Source: Metopolophium dirhodum (lineage: Eukaryota; Arthropoda; Insecta; Hemiptera; Aphididae). Taken from it: DNA of 64,000 nt. Below are positions 22,985 to 36,154 of the stretch, in pieces. The position numbers and the translations under genes were made by a program. Below the pieces are notes generated by a model. That model made no database searches. It was given only the letters and a program-made list of their open reading frames with translations, and had not been told where the DNA came from. Each line of letters opens with the position of its first letter. Within the stretch, counting starts at the first letter, position 1. The stretch lies in the NCBI RefSeq assembly GCF_019925205.1, contig NC_083566.1, positions 9,362,001-9,426,000 on the forward strand. Direction: 5' to 3'.

Positions 22985-23205
22985 CCTGGAAACTCGAGTG
23001 TCATGTGTCCCGTTGGTCGAACGTTTTTAAAGCATTCGTTTTGAAACACAAACTGACTTGGCGCGTATTCACAAACATAGAAACAGATATAAGTTTTGCA
23101 CAAATTAACGGCTCGTGTGGTTTTAATTCCATATTCGATTACCTTAACTGGCGTTACAGAGTATTTGGTTGAAAACAATGATGAGTCTAATGTCACGATC
23201 ATAAA
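22985..23205 (-). pseudogene. Minus-strand coding-like fragment beside the decayed region
   Basis: An ATG at 23205 opens about 74 coding-like codons (the frame itself runs on to 22855 against the neighbouring plus-strand relic). The peptide begins with a hydrophobic stretch (MFMIVTLDSSLF) and contains several Cys, with YGIKTTRAVNLCK and GHMTLEFPGNG as the most protein-like parts. It could be the N-terminal part of the gene whose remainder lies at 22476-22975, flipped by rearrangement, or a shadow frame. The plus strand here is also open for about 60 codons in one frame, so the strand is uncertain. Confidence 0.35.
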
Positions 23206-23400
23206 CATATGTGTAAAAAATATAAAAACAAAATAGGCACCTATAAAATATCATACAGGTACATATTTTTAAACCATTGCTTCTTATCTATATGAATACG
23301 TAAATATATAGTATTATAGTAAAAGAATATACATTATATAATCATAACAATAACAAAAAGGACTGGATACAGGAAACATGTACATTTAGTACCTATTTAG

Positions 23401-23730
23401 GGGGACGAGGTGGCCGAGCGGTCTAACGCGACGGATTCGGCACAGCCGGTCCGAGTTCGATCCTCGACCACTGGGCGGCATTTTTCTCCGTGCAAGTCAC
23501 GGTGTCCGGAGAACAAGTGCCGCCATCCCCCCACCCCGGGGCACGGCAGAAACCTACGGGTGCCCCATTAGAAATTCTGCCAAACACAACACACACGTGT
23601 ACCAACCTACCCAATATAAAAAACCTACCAAACCTACCCAATATAAAAACCTACAGTGCTCTACCCACACCCAATGGCCTATGTTGCCGCGGGTTACCCA
23701 ATAAAAAAAAATAAATAAAAAAAAAAAAAA
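23401..23730 (+). mobile_element. tRNA-derived SINE with poly(A) tail and 12-bp target duplication
   Basis: The 5' head looks like a class II tRNA (Leu/Ser type). It has an A-box TGGCCGAGCGGT at 23411-23422 and a B-box GAGTTCGATCC at 23453-23463, which would form an RNA polymerase III promoter. A GC-rich body follows, with CACGGTGTCCGG, CCCCGGGGCAC, ACACACACGTG and two AACCTACCCAATATAAAA repeats, then a tail of A with interspersed T. The insertion is bounded by GTACCTATTTAG at 23389-23400 and 23731-23742. Frames inside it are chance. A 5'-truncated relative lies at about 52564-52775 on the other strand. Confidence 0.9.
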
Positions 23731-24158
23731 GTACCTATTTAGTATTTACTATTCATTAACGTGGTATCATAGCAACTGTGTAATATTATATATCAGAAAA
23801 TACAAAATTCGATTTAACAAAGTCACTGGTATGGTATCTGCATTTACATATCATCGGTGTATCGGAATATATGGAAAATACTTGCGTGTTAATTTAGTTA
23901 CATAAGTATAATTAAAAATATGATAATATATCATTATTTTAAATACTAAATATATATATATATATATATATAAATAGTATTCATTTTTATTTAAATTAAT
24001 ACGAACTTGTTTTATATTTACGTGAATTTTTTTATAAGCAATCAGTTATTTTTGCATATAGGTGTATAGCTTAGATGATCATATTATACTAGTATATTAT
24101 GATCTAAGGTGTATTGTGAAAAAGAGAGGGAGAGCTGATACCTTTATTTATCGTCATA

Positions 24159-27100
24159 ATGTCACGTCCTATGATGATACCGACCTTAAGCCCAAAATTT
24201 TTTTTCGGTCTCACTACTCAAGTGAACGGCAATTGTTTATTTCTAAATGAAAATGAAATCGTCTATCCAGCGTCTGGTGTCCTCGTTATTTACAACACTG
24301 CTCATCATAAACAAAAATATATACACCTGGCCGAACCACAAAAAGTCATCACTGCTATGGCCCTCTGCATTAACAAGTATGCTCTTACTATCTTTATTAT
24401 AAATTTGTTTGTGTCTTATGAACCACATACATTGGTATAACTGCATATAGATATTATAATAATTAATAGGTACTTAGTTTATTATAATTATGACAATTTT
24501 AAAAACAATCTATCTATTATTAATCATACGTTATCTATTATTATTCAGTTGGTAATAGCCTATAATAGGTGTGAATTTAGCAAAAAACCTATATATAGGT
24601 ATTATAATAATTTGTCAATATGGCAATATACATATATATACCATCAAGGCCGTAACTGAAAACAAATTTTTGGTGAGGGAGATCAAATGCTTTACTTGCT
24701 CTATGAACAAGATTATTGATGACTGACCATTACAGTGAAACTTCCGTTAAACAATTTTCTGATTAAGAAAATGTATCAACTAAAAAAACTAAATAGATAT
24801 GATATGCACATCTATTTAACAAACTTGACTATAATAAGAATTTTATTGGTAGTCCATGAGACTCCGTAACATAAAAATTGCACTGTACCTATTACTATAA
24901 GTATAACTATTACAGTAGGTACCTATGTGGCTATGTAATTATTTGTTTATAAATAGTAAATACCTAAAAATATCAGTAAGTCTATATAAGAGTATTCATA
25001 CCTATTGGCAATTTAGCTATTGTACCTATTCATATAGGTACCTACTTAGTTACTGTAAATTACTATGTGTACAAATATAGGTTCCTATATCCTATTAGAA
25101 AACCAACTACACCAAATAATAATATCTTTGTATTTAATTTTTTAAAAATGTATTATAAATTATACATACAATAAATTATAGTTATTATAACTAACTAGGT
25201 TGGTATACAAATACAAATATAATTTGTCTGACTTTTTACTGTAATTTAGAAACGTTATAGCTGTGGCAGAAAAAGGTGACAAGAAGAAACCTACCATCAG
25301 TATTTATGACCTGGACTCAATGAAACGAAAAAAACTACTAACCGTGTTAACGGATTTGAAAACCGATAATTTCATTAATATCAAATTCTCATTTGATGAT
25401 ACTTATTTGGCAGCCCTCACTAATGGACCGGATTTTATGATGTACTACTACAATTGGGAAAATTCAAAAATCGAGAGCTACGTGAAAGCTAGCAACCCTC
25501 CAAATGCCGAAGGACCAGTGTTAGACGTATGTATACATATTAATATATTATATATTATACTAGCTGATCCCGTGCACTTCGTTACCCGTTAAATGTACAA
25601 ACTGTATATGACTCAAACATTGTTCAATGCGTTATTTAATATTCGGTGTATGATGTTCTAAATTTACCTTAACTTTTCTGTTGCCCGGAATAAAAATTCT
25701 GATTCGCAGCAGTATATTATCAGGTAGGCAATCTACCTGCGGTAGATCGTGGACCCCGTCCTGTTTGTACATAAGTGTATGATTTAACTCTAAAGTATCA
25801 AAGTTAGTATCCAAGTTTGTCGTTTTTACTTAATTCCACCTACGGTGGATTAATATAGTCAATTAATACAAAATCCTAACCTAACCGTACTAAAATCCGA
25901 TGAATAAAAAAAAAACAAATTTAATCCTTTTTAAATTAGCCTATCTTCTTCCCAGAGGTCTATCTACACACAAACATTCATTTATATACCGACAAAAAAT
26001 AATAATACAAACTTACAAACATGCCCGATTAACTAATAGCCACCAATATATAATACACTATTATTATTTTTATTTTTATTTTTTTCTGGACAACCCTTAT
26101 CACTTAGGGGTATGAAAAATAGTTAGTAGCTGATTATAGCAGGTCTGATTCTCAGACCTACTGAATATGCATATAAAATTTCATAAAAATCGGTCCAGCC
26201 GTTTCAGGGGAGTATGGTAACTAACATTGTGACACGAGAATTTTATATATTAGATATTATATACATTTTTGTATATAATATAACATATTGGCAATTTAAA
26301 ATATTATGATGCACATATACATAATATATAATGTATATAAATGCGAGTTAAACATTTGTTAATGTGTTTATTGTAAAAGTCATTAACAATATTTAAATTA
26401 TCATAGATGGCCTTAAATCCATCCGACAATACTATATGCTGTTTTGTTGGTAAAGGGCTATTCCGGCTAGTCACTATCAGTGATTCTATTTGGCGGCAGT
26501 ATGGTTTTCAAAAAGCCGACAACTTGGATTTTTCCACTGTATGTTGGTTGAACGGTGATAGGTAATGTATTATTGAAAATGTCAAATCAAAACATTTTTT
26601 AAGTGATTTGTATCTAATATAAATGAAGTTGAAAGTTTTGGATGTCCCAATGCCCCATAAAACACGGCAGTGGCGTAGCCACGATTTTAGAATAGAGGGG
26701 AGCAACAATTTTTTCAAGATCAAAGTAGGTAAATAGTTGGACACGGAACAGTTGCGCCTAAGATAAAATTTGTATTTTACGGTCAGTATATCAATATTGC
26801 GGTCCTTATTTTTTACCGTCAATGTATACATTTTTAAAAAACAAAAATGTTTATTGATTCGTGGCCAATATTCTATAATTATATTGAGACTTCAGTGAAA
26901 CATCATTCGGTATTTCATTATTATCAACGAACTAAAATATGCATTTGAGTGATAGACAAAAAAAAGTTTCTTAAAAGCTAAGGCTTAGTTTAAAAGGTAA
27001 ACCGTATTGTTAATTCTTAATGAATTTAAATTTCGAAAATTTGCTCATACAAAAAATGGAATTAAGTTAAAGTTTATAAACGAACAAAATGTTTTTATTA

Positions 27101-30100
27101 AATCTGAAAAAATCTATTTATTTTTATACCTTCTATAAATAATTTGTATAATATTATAATAATATAATATAATATAGAATAATATTTTCATAACAATTTA
27201 TTTATTTGTAATTATATATTTATGTATATTAGATTATAAACGTATTATTGGTGATACGCCCTGAGTGATGAACAATAGAGTTTTAGGATATTCAGGATAT
27301 TGTGTACCTACTTGATGGTTAATTTTAAAAACTATTTTGGTCTTTCATTATTGATGTACGATGTACCTTAATGGCTTAATGTAATTAAGTTTTTTACGTA
27401 CATTTTTATAATACCTACATTAAGGCTGAAGCTTAAACTCATTATCGACCTACGAGTATAGTTTTTGACTTTTGTCATGAAGTGATATTCCAGTTATTTA
27501 AATTTTATAAGTTCATTTCAAATTATGACAATATAATATGGTTCAATATCTTGTGTTTAATTTTCAAGTTTTTACTTTTTAATGCCAGTTTAGGTAGATC
27601 CTATACGGCTATACCTAAGCATGCGCATGTGATTATAATATAGTATAACTAGTAGGTATACCCAACGATACAAGTTATAAAATTATATAATAAATATAAA
27701 ACTTTATAGGATTTTAGCTGGTACTATGGATGGTCGTATAATAATAGTAGAGAATGGAGAGCTTATAGCTATGTACAACGTTAAAACAATGATGGATTTT
27801 GATCCAAAAAATAGAATAAAAGCTCCTTTAGACGTAGTTCCCTTATCAAAAGAAAGTAATCAACGAATGGACATAAGATGCTGTATTCCGATCAAGATAG
27901 GTTTAATATTCGTATTTGGCGATTCCTGTGTTTATTACTACGAAAAAACTAATCACAGGTTTGCTAAAAAAAAATTAAAAATAGATAGTTAGGTACCTGG
28001 TACTTACTAAGAATTTCAATGGCGTTGAATTTATAATTTTACAGATACAAAAGACGAAATGAATTCTTGAAGCAAACTGACTCAAACTTAAATGCTCTGG
28101 ATACCGATAGACCTATGCATAACATAGAGACACTGTCTATAAGTCCAAAAAACCTAAAAATGATTTGTGTTACAAGGAGGTCTCAATTGTTTTGGGCACC
28201 GTTGGCTGAAATTCCAGACACATATATGGTAATACTCTAGAAATGAGAAATAATATAGTCAGCGGTGCCGTAGCCAGGGAGTGGGCACTGTGGGCATGTG
28301 CCCTCCCCCCGTATTTTTTTGGCTTATTTTATATTATATTATATGTTTGATAAAAATGAAAAGTTAAAACTGTCAAAGCGAACCATTTTGAAGTGGTTGG
28401 ATTTAGGAAATATTGTACATCCATCGTTAGTGCTGTGTCACTGATTATTTGTGTGTATGAGTTCCCCGAACCCTTTATGTAACTAAAGATAAACGATGGC
28501 TAAGATTCTTGGACCTTAGTAACGTACATACGCGCAGTCACATCACTATATTAATTTGTGATAAAAAAATGTTCAACTCCCGTGTGCCACGAAACTCCCA
28601 AAAAGCGGAAGAAAAATTCACCCAGTACCGAAAGCCCTATTTTAATTTTGAAAACATATTTGAATTCCTTAATCTATTTTCTAGGTTATGTAAGAAATGG
28701 ATTTTTGATTTGTACTTTGTGGTACGTATTGTTTAATTATTCAAGTACCAAATTAATTTTCTTTTTTTATCAAAATTCAATTTAACTTTAATATTACTAA
28801 AAAAAAATATTCGCTTCCTACAAAACACAGACATAAAGCCATAAAGGGCAGAAATTCTTATATTTTTTCGAAATTCAAATTGGACTTATGGAAGTATATT
28901 TTTTTCCCACTTATAGGTCTAAATCCACAAAAAACGACCAGCTTTCAAATGCCCTAATATAGTATTATACTTTTGTTAGTAATTTTTAATAATATTCGAA
29001 CAAAAAATGGAATGTTTTGTTTACAACACATTTTGATATAATTATAATATATTAATACACTTATATTAGTTAATACATTAACCTATGGTTTACAATAATA
29101 TTAATACATTGTTATATTAAATGTAGGTACCATAGTTGTTAACATAAATATATAGTCATAAAAAGAGTATCTACACTTTATGAACAAAGGGGTCACAACT
29201 AGATATTATAGTAATTGAAAGGTTAGAGAAAAAAATGAAGTACCCCCCATTAAAAAAAAAAAATTTTCTGACTACGGCACTGATAGTCAGGACACAATTC
29301 AATGTATACCATTATACCAATATTTTATTGTAGAACGCACAGAATATTGTTTACTTTAAGCCTCTTGGTGAAGACTTGCATCATGGTGGTATCTCCAGCT
29401 TGTCAACGTGTAAATGGAAACCAATATTCATAACTTGTGGCAAGGTTGACCACACCATTAGGGTTTGGAACTATTTGAATTGTTCATTATTACTGTCACA
29501 ACAATACCAAGAAGATGTGTTTAGTGTTTCACTACACCCTTCTGGGTTATATTCCGTAGCCGCGTTCACGGGGAAAGTCGAGTTCCAATTGGTGCACACA
29601 GAAGGTCTGAAATCGTGGAGAGAGTTCGCTGTGACGAGTTGTAACTTGACCGAATTTAGTACGTCCGGTCACATGTTTGCTTTAGCTAACCAATTCGACG
29701 TTGATGTGTATTGTTCGGTGAAATTTGAAAAAAGGTTTACGTACAAAGGACATTCAAGTACGGTGTGTGTTGACAATGATTACCAACGATTGCATGCGTA
29801 ATAATTTACACGTCATGCATAATGCATATACGTACAAATGTTATTGATGTGATGATATATATCATCAAGTTAATGATTTATAGATCACGGCTATGGTATG
29901 GGCACCAAACGATATGAAACTAGTCACGTGTGGAATAGATGGTGCTATTTACGAATTCAATACAAGGACTGGTGAAAGGGACATGGATATCGTACATTCT
30001 AAAACGATTTATATGGATTTGGCCATTTCAAACGACACTAATCAGATTTTCCCAGCTGCTCAAGATGGTCGATTCAAAGAAATAAATAATCAATCCGTAA

Positions 30101-33100
30101 ACTTTTTTATTTCAAATTATATACCTACACTCAATTATTATAAAACTTAGTTACCCAAGTAAAATATAGAAGCACTAATGTAATCTTCTCTAAAATTTTA
30201 ATTATCATATTTATTTAGCTGTAAAAACCAATTACAAGAGTCAAAAACCTATAAAAATAATCACACCATCGTACAGTTAAAGTTGTTGGAATAGGACCTA
30301 ACCATAAGAAGTCTAATTATAATATTTATCTTAAAAATTATCTAGGTGGTCCGTGATATAGACTTGCACCAAGGTGCATTAGACGCGATAGTTTTGTCAA
30401 GATCAGATTTAATTCTATTCGTAGCAGGTCAAAATGGTGTTGTGTTATCATTAATGTTACCTATCATGGCTGAAATCAAACACAAAGAGTTTAATATGCA
30501 CAACAAGAATATTACAAAGGTTTACTAATTATGACATTGTTATTTTTAAATCTTAATCATATAACGTTTTACAGATGAGTATGACAATTGATGATTCAAA
30601 CTTGATCACCTGTTCGTCAGATGGGAGTATATGTATATGGGAAATTAAGGATGCTGAAGGCAAAAAGGTTATTTTAAATGACCAATTCGCATATTCTGAT
30701 GATATTCTAGTGAACGCTTTGGAGTTAAAGAACAAAATCGAAAATATGGCAGAACTTAAAATGAGAGTAAATGAGTTGGAAAGGGAAAGCAAATATCAAA
30801 TTACTCAACTTATAAAATCTAAAGAACAACAGATCCAGGAATTGAATAATAACCATTCGATCGTTATGAAAATATTGGAAAATAAAAATACGGTAGGTAA
30901 AACAAGAATAATACGATATATATTATAATACCTACGGACTACGATTAGTAGTTAGTACTGTCTATAGGTGCCTTACCTAGATAGTAAAAAAATATTGTCA
31001 TAATTAAAAGTGAGTAAATAATTATATTTATATTCAAGGAAATAACTAAAAAACACATGGCTGATAAGAGTAGGTTAGAAATGGAACTAAACCTTTTAAA
31101 AGATTCACATGCTCAAGAGTTGGAAGAATTGGAAGCTAATTATAATGAAAAACTCTTATACGAATACGAAAAATATGACACACTTCAAAATGAGTTAATT
31201 AAAACTAACTCGGAATTGGAAAAGTAATAATGATTATTAGTAACGTTTGATAATTAGTAATTACACTAGCTGGTTAGGTTATTAACCCATACTGTATGAT
31301 CGTTTAAATTATTATATTACTGTAATTTATACTAGAGATATGAACAAATCTGAATTTGAACAAAACGAAAAATTACAGAAAATAGTAGATCAATTTAAAA
31401 TAAAACTTAATGAAAAAGATGAAAATATTGTAAAAGTAAGTGGTGTACTTGTTTAAATATAATACTTTAAGGTGATTTAAATTTCAAAAGATAATAATTA
31501 ACAATACGACTCAATATACGGAATTGGTTCCAGGGCAAAATAAATTGTTCGAATGTTAATCTTATATTCTTATGATATTTTATTAGGTTTTACGATGTCT
31601 GGCAAAGTTTTTAAATAGGATATATCCAATAGATCGTAGAAAATATGTAGGTATATTTAAAAGTTTATTGGTAAAAATATTAAAAAAATTGAATGATTGC
31701 CAAATTTTGAACTTAGAATTCGTCAAAAATATATGCTGTAAATGTATACTACTTCATTAATTTTTATAAAAATTTTATTTATTGGAATCAACCGACTTAT
31801 TATGATACCATATTGTTGATATTATCCAGGATTTAATTTGTATACCCGTACCTATGTAATGTTTTAAATGTAGACAACCTGGGAACCAAATCGCAGTCAT
31901 CCCATAATCTACCTATATATTATAATGAATAATAATAGTAATCACCAATTACTTATTAGTTACTTCTACCAATTAGACAGTTTGCTTTTTTAATATTACA
32001 AACTATAATAATTGATAAAACATTCAAATTATTGTCTATATAGTTAAAAGAACAATTGATTAAAGATAAACAAAGTATGTCTGATCGTATGTGTAAAATC
32101 GAAGAGGACGCAGATCGGGAAGTATTGGAAAAAAAGGCTGACTTTGTGAATAAATTGAGAGAATTGAAAAAAATTAATTTAAATCTTAGAGGCGAACTTG
32201 GATCATACAAAATGAAAGCTAAAGCGTGCGTAACCTTTAGGTTAAAATTCTGCAGTGCTCGAAATGAACTGAAACGGTGTTTCTGATTTTAATATTAGGC
32301 TTTACATCCGTTTCTGTTTTAAAAGTATAAGCATAAAATTCTATATCGTAGTTTGTAATCTGTATTGTATTATAATATTATTAATAACTTACTACAATGA
32401 TATATTTATGAATGATATATAAACTACAATGAAGACTTGGAAACTACATACTACTCCTTCCTGTGACTGTGGAAACGGTACGCAAACAATCCCCCTTATA
32501 GCACATGAATGCCGATCCGTGCATTCAAAGGCACTCTAAAATCTAAATGATATACATTCAGCTAATAGAGATGTAATCGATTGGATACGCAATACAAGAT
32601 TATTCATAAGTTTGTCTACCTTTATCAAAAAAAAAAAAAATGTCCACCAGCAAATCAAATTAAATTTTTATTAGCGTTTGAAGTTCATATTTATACAATA
32701 TTGGATATTCACTTGATTTCTCATGTAGTGATTTTGTTACTTTGTTGTAATTCAAAAACTAATAACTGTAGATATATGAAAATTTATATTCTCATTTTCT
32801 ATACACCATCAAATTTTGAAAATATTTTGACTCTTTTTGAGCTGTTTACGGGCATTGTTAGTTTTCAATTATTTTGGTTTTTTTTTCTATAACTGTCAAT
32901 AAAATTTTATTTGTTGGGTAAAAAAACGTGAAAATTTAATACAAGGCTCCTGCAGTATTGCTTATATAACTGTTGAAAAATATTAAAAACACATAGGTAC
33001 AATTTTTTTTTTGATAAGCATTTAAGGTTGGAATTTTGACAACATTTAATAATTATTTTGTAGTTAAAAATTTTAAAAATGTTCAACTTTTATAGCTAAG

Positions 33101-35568
33101 GTTTAAAAATTGAAAACAAGGTTCCACGTAAATAGGTATATATAAATTACTTTATTCACATAATATCAACAAATATACTTAGTAATATCATAGGCTGACT
33201 TTTGTTCAGAATCGTTTATCTTATACAATGATATTATATCATTGAATTCAAATTTAACACCATCCATTATAATGAACCACTTGTAACCTACTGTACAGCA
33301 GAGCGACATCCACTTACCAGCTTTTTTTATTATTGAAAAGATGTGGCGGGAATTGGTTTATGATCAAATAAAAGTCATGATGCAGGTACATTGATTTTAA
33401 ATTTGCAATACAAAAATAGACAAATGATATTTTAATTTTGTATGCGAACCGATTCAAAACATTTTCCATTTCGAGTGCTGTAGTATAATAATGCTGAAAC
33501 AGTTACTTAAATGTTTTTGATTTATGCCAAATTATAATACAATGTGTCAATGTTGATTTAATAGAGCGTCAAAGGAAGCAGAAGACTTGGGTGGTCTAAT
33601 TGAAAAATACGAAGAGGATATAACTCAGCTGAAAGTATCAGTCAAGATCGAAGAACAGACAATCTTAGGCCTTAAGAAGCAAATACAAGTTCGTGACGAT
33701 ATTATAGAGCAAAAGGAATCGCGGATTTTCGAGGAGAAACTTAAAATGAAAGATATAGAAAAACAATTGTTGCTGATGAAAGAAAATGTTAGTGAACTAG
33801 AACAAACGGTCGAGCCATTAATAATGGAAATTCAAGATAAAAAAAAAACTATTGAAGACGTGAGTTTTTATTTATATGTACCAGGTTAACCTTTATATAG
33901 TAATAATTAATAATATTATAAACATTACGTCATTATATTCTACTTACCAGCCTTTGCACTTAACACGATACTTCGATAAACATTATGGGGGCTTCGAACC
34001 CACACATCTAAAAAACTGTATATTTTTTTGAGGGGGATAAGCCCCCTATCCCTCATGAGATATGCGCCTATGAATCCACTGATAATAATAATAATAACAA
34101 GTTTATAATAATTATTATTATTACCTATGTAATATGCTAATTATTTATTATAACGTCAGATATTGGCGATGAAAATATGTAAAATCCTATGGTGAATTGT
34201 ATTAAATCCGAATAATTATTGTTGTCATTGTGACGGAACGCGAATGACAGATGGAATCGGAAATGTTAGGTATGACAGCAGTGGTAAAGCAAATGCAATT
34301 ACGCTTATCCGAACAGCGTGACAGATTGAAGGCGTGTGGCCTGGAGCTCGATAAAAAAGAACAGACAATCCGAGAGGTCAACCGAATTGTAAAAAACATT
34401 CAAGTTGATATCCACTCGGCCAGTGAACATTATCAAAATTCGGCAAAGCTAAAAGCCGCAGTTAAAGTGAGTAGACGAGATTGGAATTTTTTTCCTGTTT
34501 TTGTAAGGAGTTCCGCATAGGCAATATGTATGTCATGCACGGATGGCTGCGTGTAACCAAATAAAATGAGATACATACCAAATAGATCATTGGTACGTTC
34601 ATTGTATGTACCACTGAAATTTGTCTTAAGCCCAGTTCGGTGCAACTAACACAGTTAATATTAATGAGTGAAGAATAAATGATGACTGTTATATTGTATT
34701 AAGTTAAGTTATGGCTTATATTCCCTATTAAGTATTAATATGTCATCCACTGCATATTATGAAATTCGACTGACATCCCCGGATTTGTAAATATGATAGT
34801 TAGTTCCAGTGGCGTAATTTGGTCATGTTTGTGTGGAGTATTGAAACATTTGCCCCCCCCCCCCCCGTCATATGGGGGTGGCTATTTTTTACACCCGCAA
34901 AAATAATGTAGTAGGTAATATATATATATATAACTAAAGAAGTCGGTACATAAATATGGTTCACTAGTTGAAAAAAGTCATGGGGGTGATACGACACCCA
35001 AATTCCCCCCCCCCCCCCATAAATACGCCACTGCAGCATTCATAAAAATGAATGGTATTGTTTTACACTCAAATCGTCGATCAACCAACAATATTGTGAC
35101 AGCATCTATGCATTTAAATTAAAAAATAAAGATTATTAAAAATATTGTTTAAAAATGAAAAATAATAAATTATTGTATTTAATAATTTAAATTTCCAAGA
35201 GTAAATAATACTTAGGTAGTTAGGTACTATTTTTATTTGATAAGCAATTAATTTATTTACAGGATTTGTTTATTAAATATGGAAATACAAAAACATTTGA
35301 AGTATCTAAAGGTGAAGAGTTTGACACCAGAATGGAGTTTACAAGACAGCGGCAATTTTTAGAACAGTCCATTATCAGCTTAAAAAAACGTGTAAATGCG
35401 TGTGAAAAAAAAAACAATTCCTATAACAAACTTATGGATGAAAATATAACCCTCATTGATACAATCAATAAATTAAGACAAGAACTCAAGGCAAACTCTA
35501 AGAAATATAACAACTTAAAATTAATTTTTAAAATTAAAGAAAGTAAAAACCAAATTACTAAACATTAA
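24159..35568 (+). CDS. CFAP57: Cilia- and flagella-associated protein 57 (WDR65-like), 15 exons
   Basis: Axonemal WD-repeat/coiled-coil protein. In other organisms CFAP57 helps build inner dynein arms of motile cilia; in an aphid the likely site is the sperm flagellum. Exons: 24159-24376, 25250-25526, 26407-26561, 27710-27958, 28045-28228, 29334-29762, 29884-30096, 30346-30519, 30575-30892, 31039-31223, 31336-31435, 32044-32225, 33565-33859, 34251-34466 and 35263-35568. Phases are compatible throughout and give 1166 residues, against about 1250 in human. The N-terminal half (to about residue 665) carries WD-type propellers: FGLTTQVNGN...IVYP start, TIRVWNY near 425, CSSDGSICIWE near 645. The rest is Lys/Glu-rich coiled coil. 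All splice sites are GT-AG; the donor after 32225 is GTGCGT, weaker than the others. The start ATG at 24159 is the one nearest the conserved N-terminus. Exon edges were read by eye. Introns carry a hAT-like element, a LINE relic and a GATTCTGAGCG repeat. The gene converges with TECR. Confidence 0.92.
24733..24885. mobile_element. Possible pogo/mariner-like MITE in CFAP57 intron 1
   Basis: The sequence begins CAGTGAAACTTCCG and ends GCACTG, flanked by TA on both sides. The left end matches that of the better-preserved copy at 60093-60241. The right end is poorly matched, so the call is tentative. Confidence 0.4.
25540..26260 (+). repeat. Dispersed insect-type retroposon in CFAP57 intron 2
   Basis: It begins near ACTAGCTGATCCCGTGCACTTCG and ends with AAAATCGGTCCAGCCGTTTC, GTGACACGAG and AATTTTATATATTAGAT. 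This layout is common for a class of dispersed repeats in insect genomes, probably LINE-linked. There is no intact coding frame. Family assignment is by recollection of the general pattern only. Confidence 0.5.
26671..26720 (+). mobile_element. hAT-like left-end fragment in CFAP57 intron 3
   Basis: CAGTGGCGTAGCCACG followed by GAGGGGAGCAAC matches the left-end pattern of the hAT-like elements in this window. No right end was found in the intron. Confidence 0.35.
28263..29282. mobile_element. Non-autonomous hAT-like element in CFAP57 intron 5
   Basis: The 1020-base element begins CGGTGCCGTAGCC and ends GACTACGGCACTG, with the octamer ATAGTCAG at 28255-28262 and 29283-29290. It starts 34 bases after the exon ending at 28228 and stops about 50 bases before the exon starting at 29334, so it fills almost the whole intron. 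Overlapping 75-codon frames at 28509-28785 do not resemble a transposase. Confidence 0.82.
32431..32600 (+). pseudogene. LINE C-terminal relic in a CFAP57 intron
   Basis: The plus strand encodes a decayed version of the C-terminal tail seen at 6879-7610: WKLHTTPSCDCGN, then TQTIPLIAHEC, then NDIHSANRDVIDWI. Stops and small shifts interrupt it. It marks a second, older insertion of the same LINE family in the intron between 32225 and 33565. Confidence 0.7.
32690..33330 (+). repeat. GATTCTGAGCG repeat family, copy 3 (CFAP57 intron)
   Basis: The interior matches copies 1 and 2 and the end reads TTCAGAATCGTTTATC near 33205. The shared tail (ACCATCCATTATAATG, TAACCTACTGTACAGCAGAG) runs to about 33330. 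It directly follows the LINE relic at 32431-32600. Confidence 0.6.
34807..35033. mobile_element. Small hAT-like element in the last CFAP57 intron
   Basis: The ends CAGTGGCGTAATTTGG and AATACGCCACTG are inverted and have C- and G-runs just inside, as in the other hAT-like elements here. The flanking octamers do not match, so either the duplication has decayed or the ends are misjudged. Confidence 0.5.
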
Positions 35569-36154
35569 ACAAGTTAAAAATAACAATCTTCAGAAATAGA
35601 AAGCTGTGACAAATTTAGATGCAGTTGAATAATAGCATAAGGAACATAATTTATCGCCAATTAAAACAAATTTTGAATATTTTATTTTATTGTAATGCTG
35701 TTGTTAGTAGTGGTTAATATTTAATGTTTATTTGATTTTAGTCTTTAGAAATAATAGAACATAATAGAATATATTTTACTGACTGAACAAAAATATGTAA
35801 GTAATATAACACTTATTATAATATCTTGATTTTTTTATTTTATATAATCGCAATTTATAAGTATATAAATATGAAGTTAAGTAAATTTTAAAACAAATTT
35901 AATATAATGCTATATTTTGCCATCTTTATATTACTTATGCAATTTTATACTTTACTTTAGTGACTAGTTTAAATAAAATAAATATTAGTTAAGTACTGTC
36001 TTTATATTAACAGTCTCCATTCTCTACATTAATGCATTATAATGATCATATTAATATATATTTTTATTTTTTAAATAGTTAAATTAATTATTTAATAATA
36101 TGTTCAATTAAATACGATCAATTTGAATATTTTCTTTAAAATAGTTAGAATTTA
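35569..36154. other. CFAP57 3' flank
   Basis: AT-rich sequence with several AATAAA-like hexamers that could serve as polyadenylation signals for CFAP57. Nothing else is seen. Confidence 0.35.

Noticed and set aside
23423..23714. Overlapping 72-74 codon frames on both strands
   Set aside because: They lie wholly within the tRNA-derived SINE body.
28509..28785. Possible transposase inside the CFAP57 intron element
   Set aside because: The two 75-codon frames overlap in different registers and lack any DDE or hAT motif.
34799..35041. 8-base target duplication for the 34807-35033 element
   Set aside because: The flanking octamers GTTAGTTC and CAGCATTC do not match.
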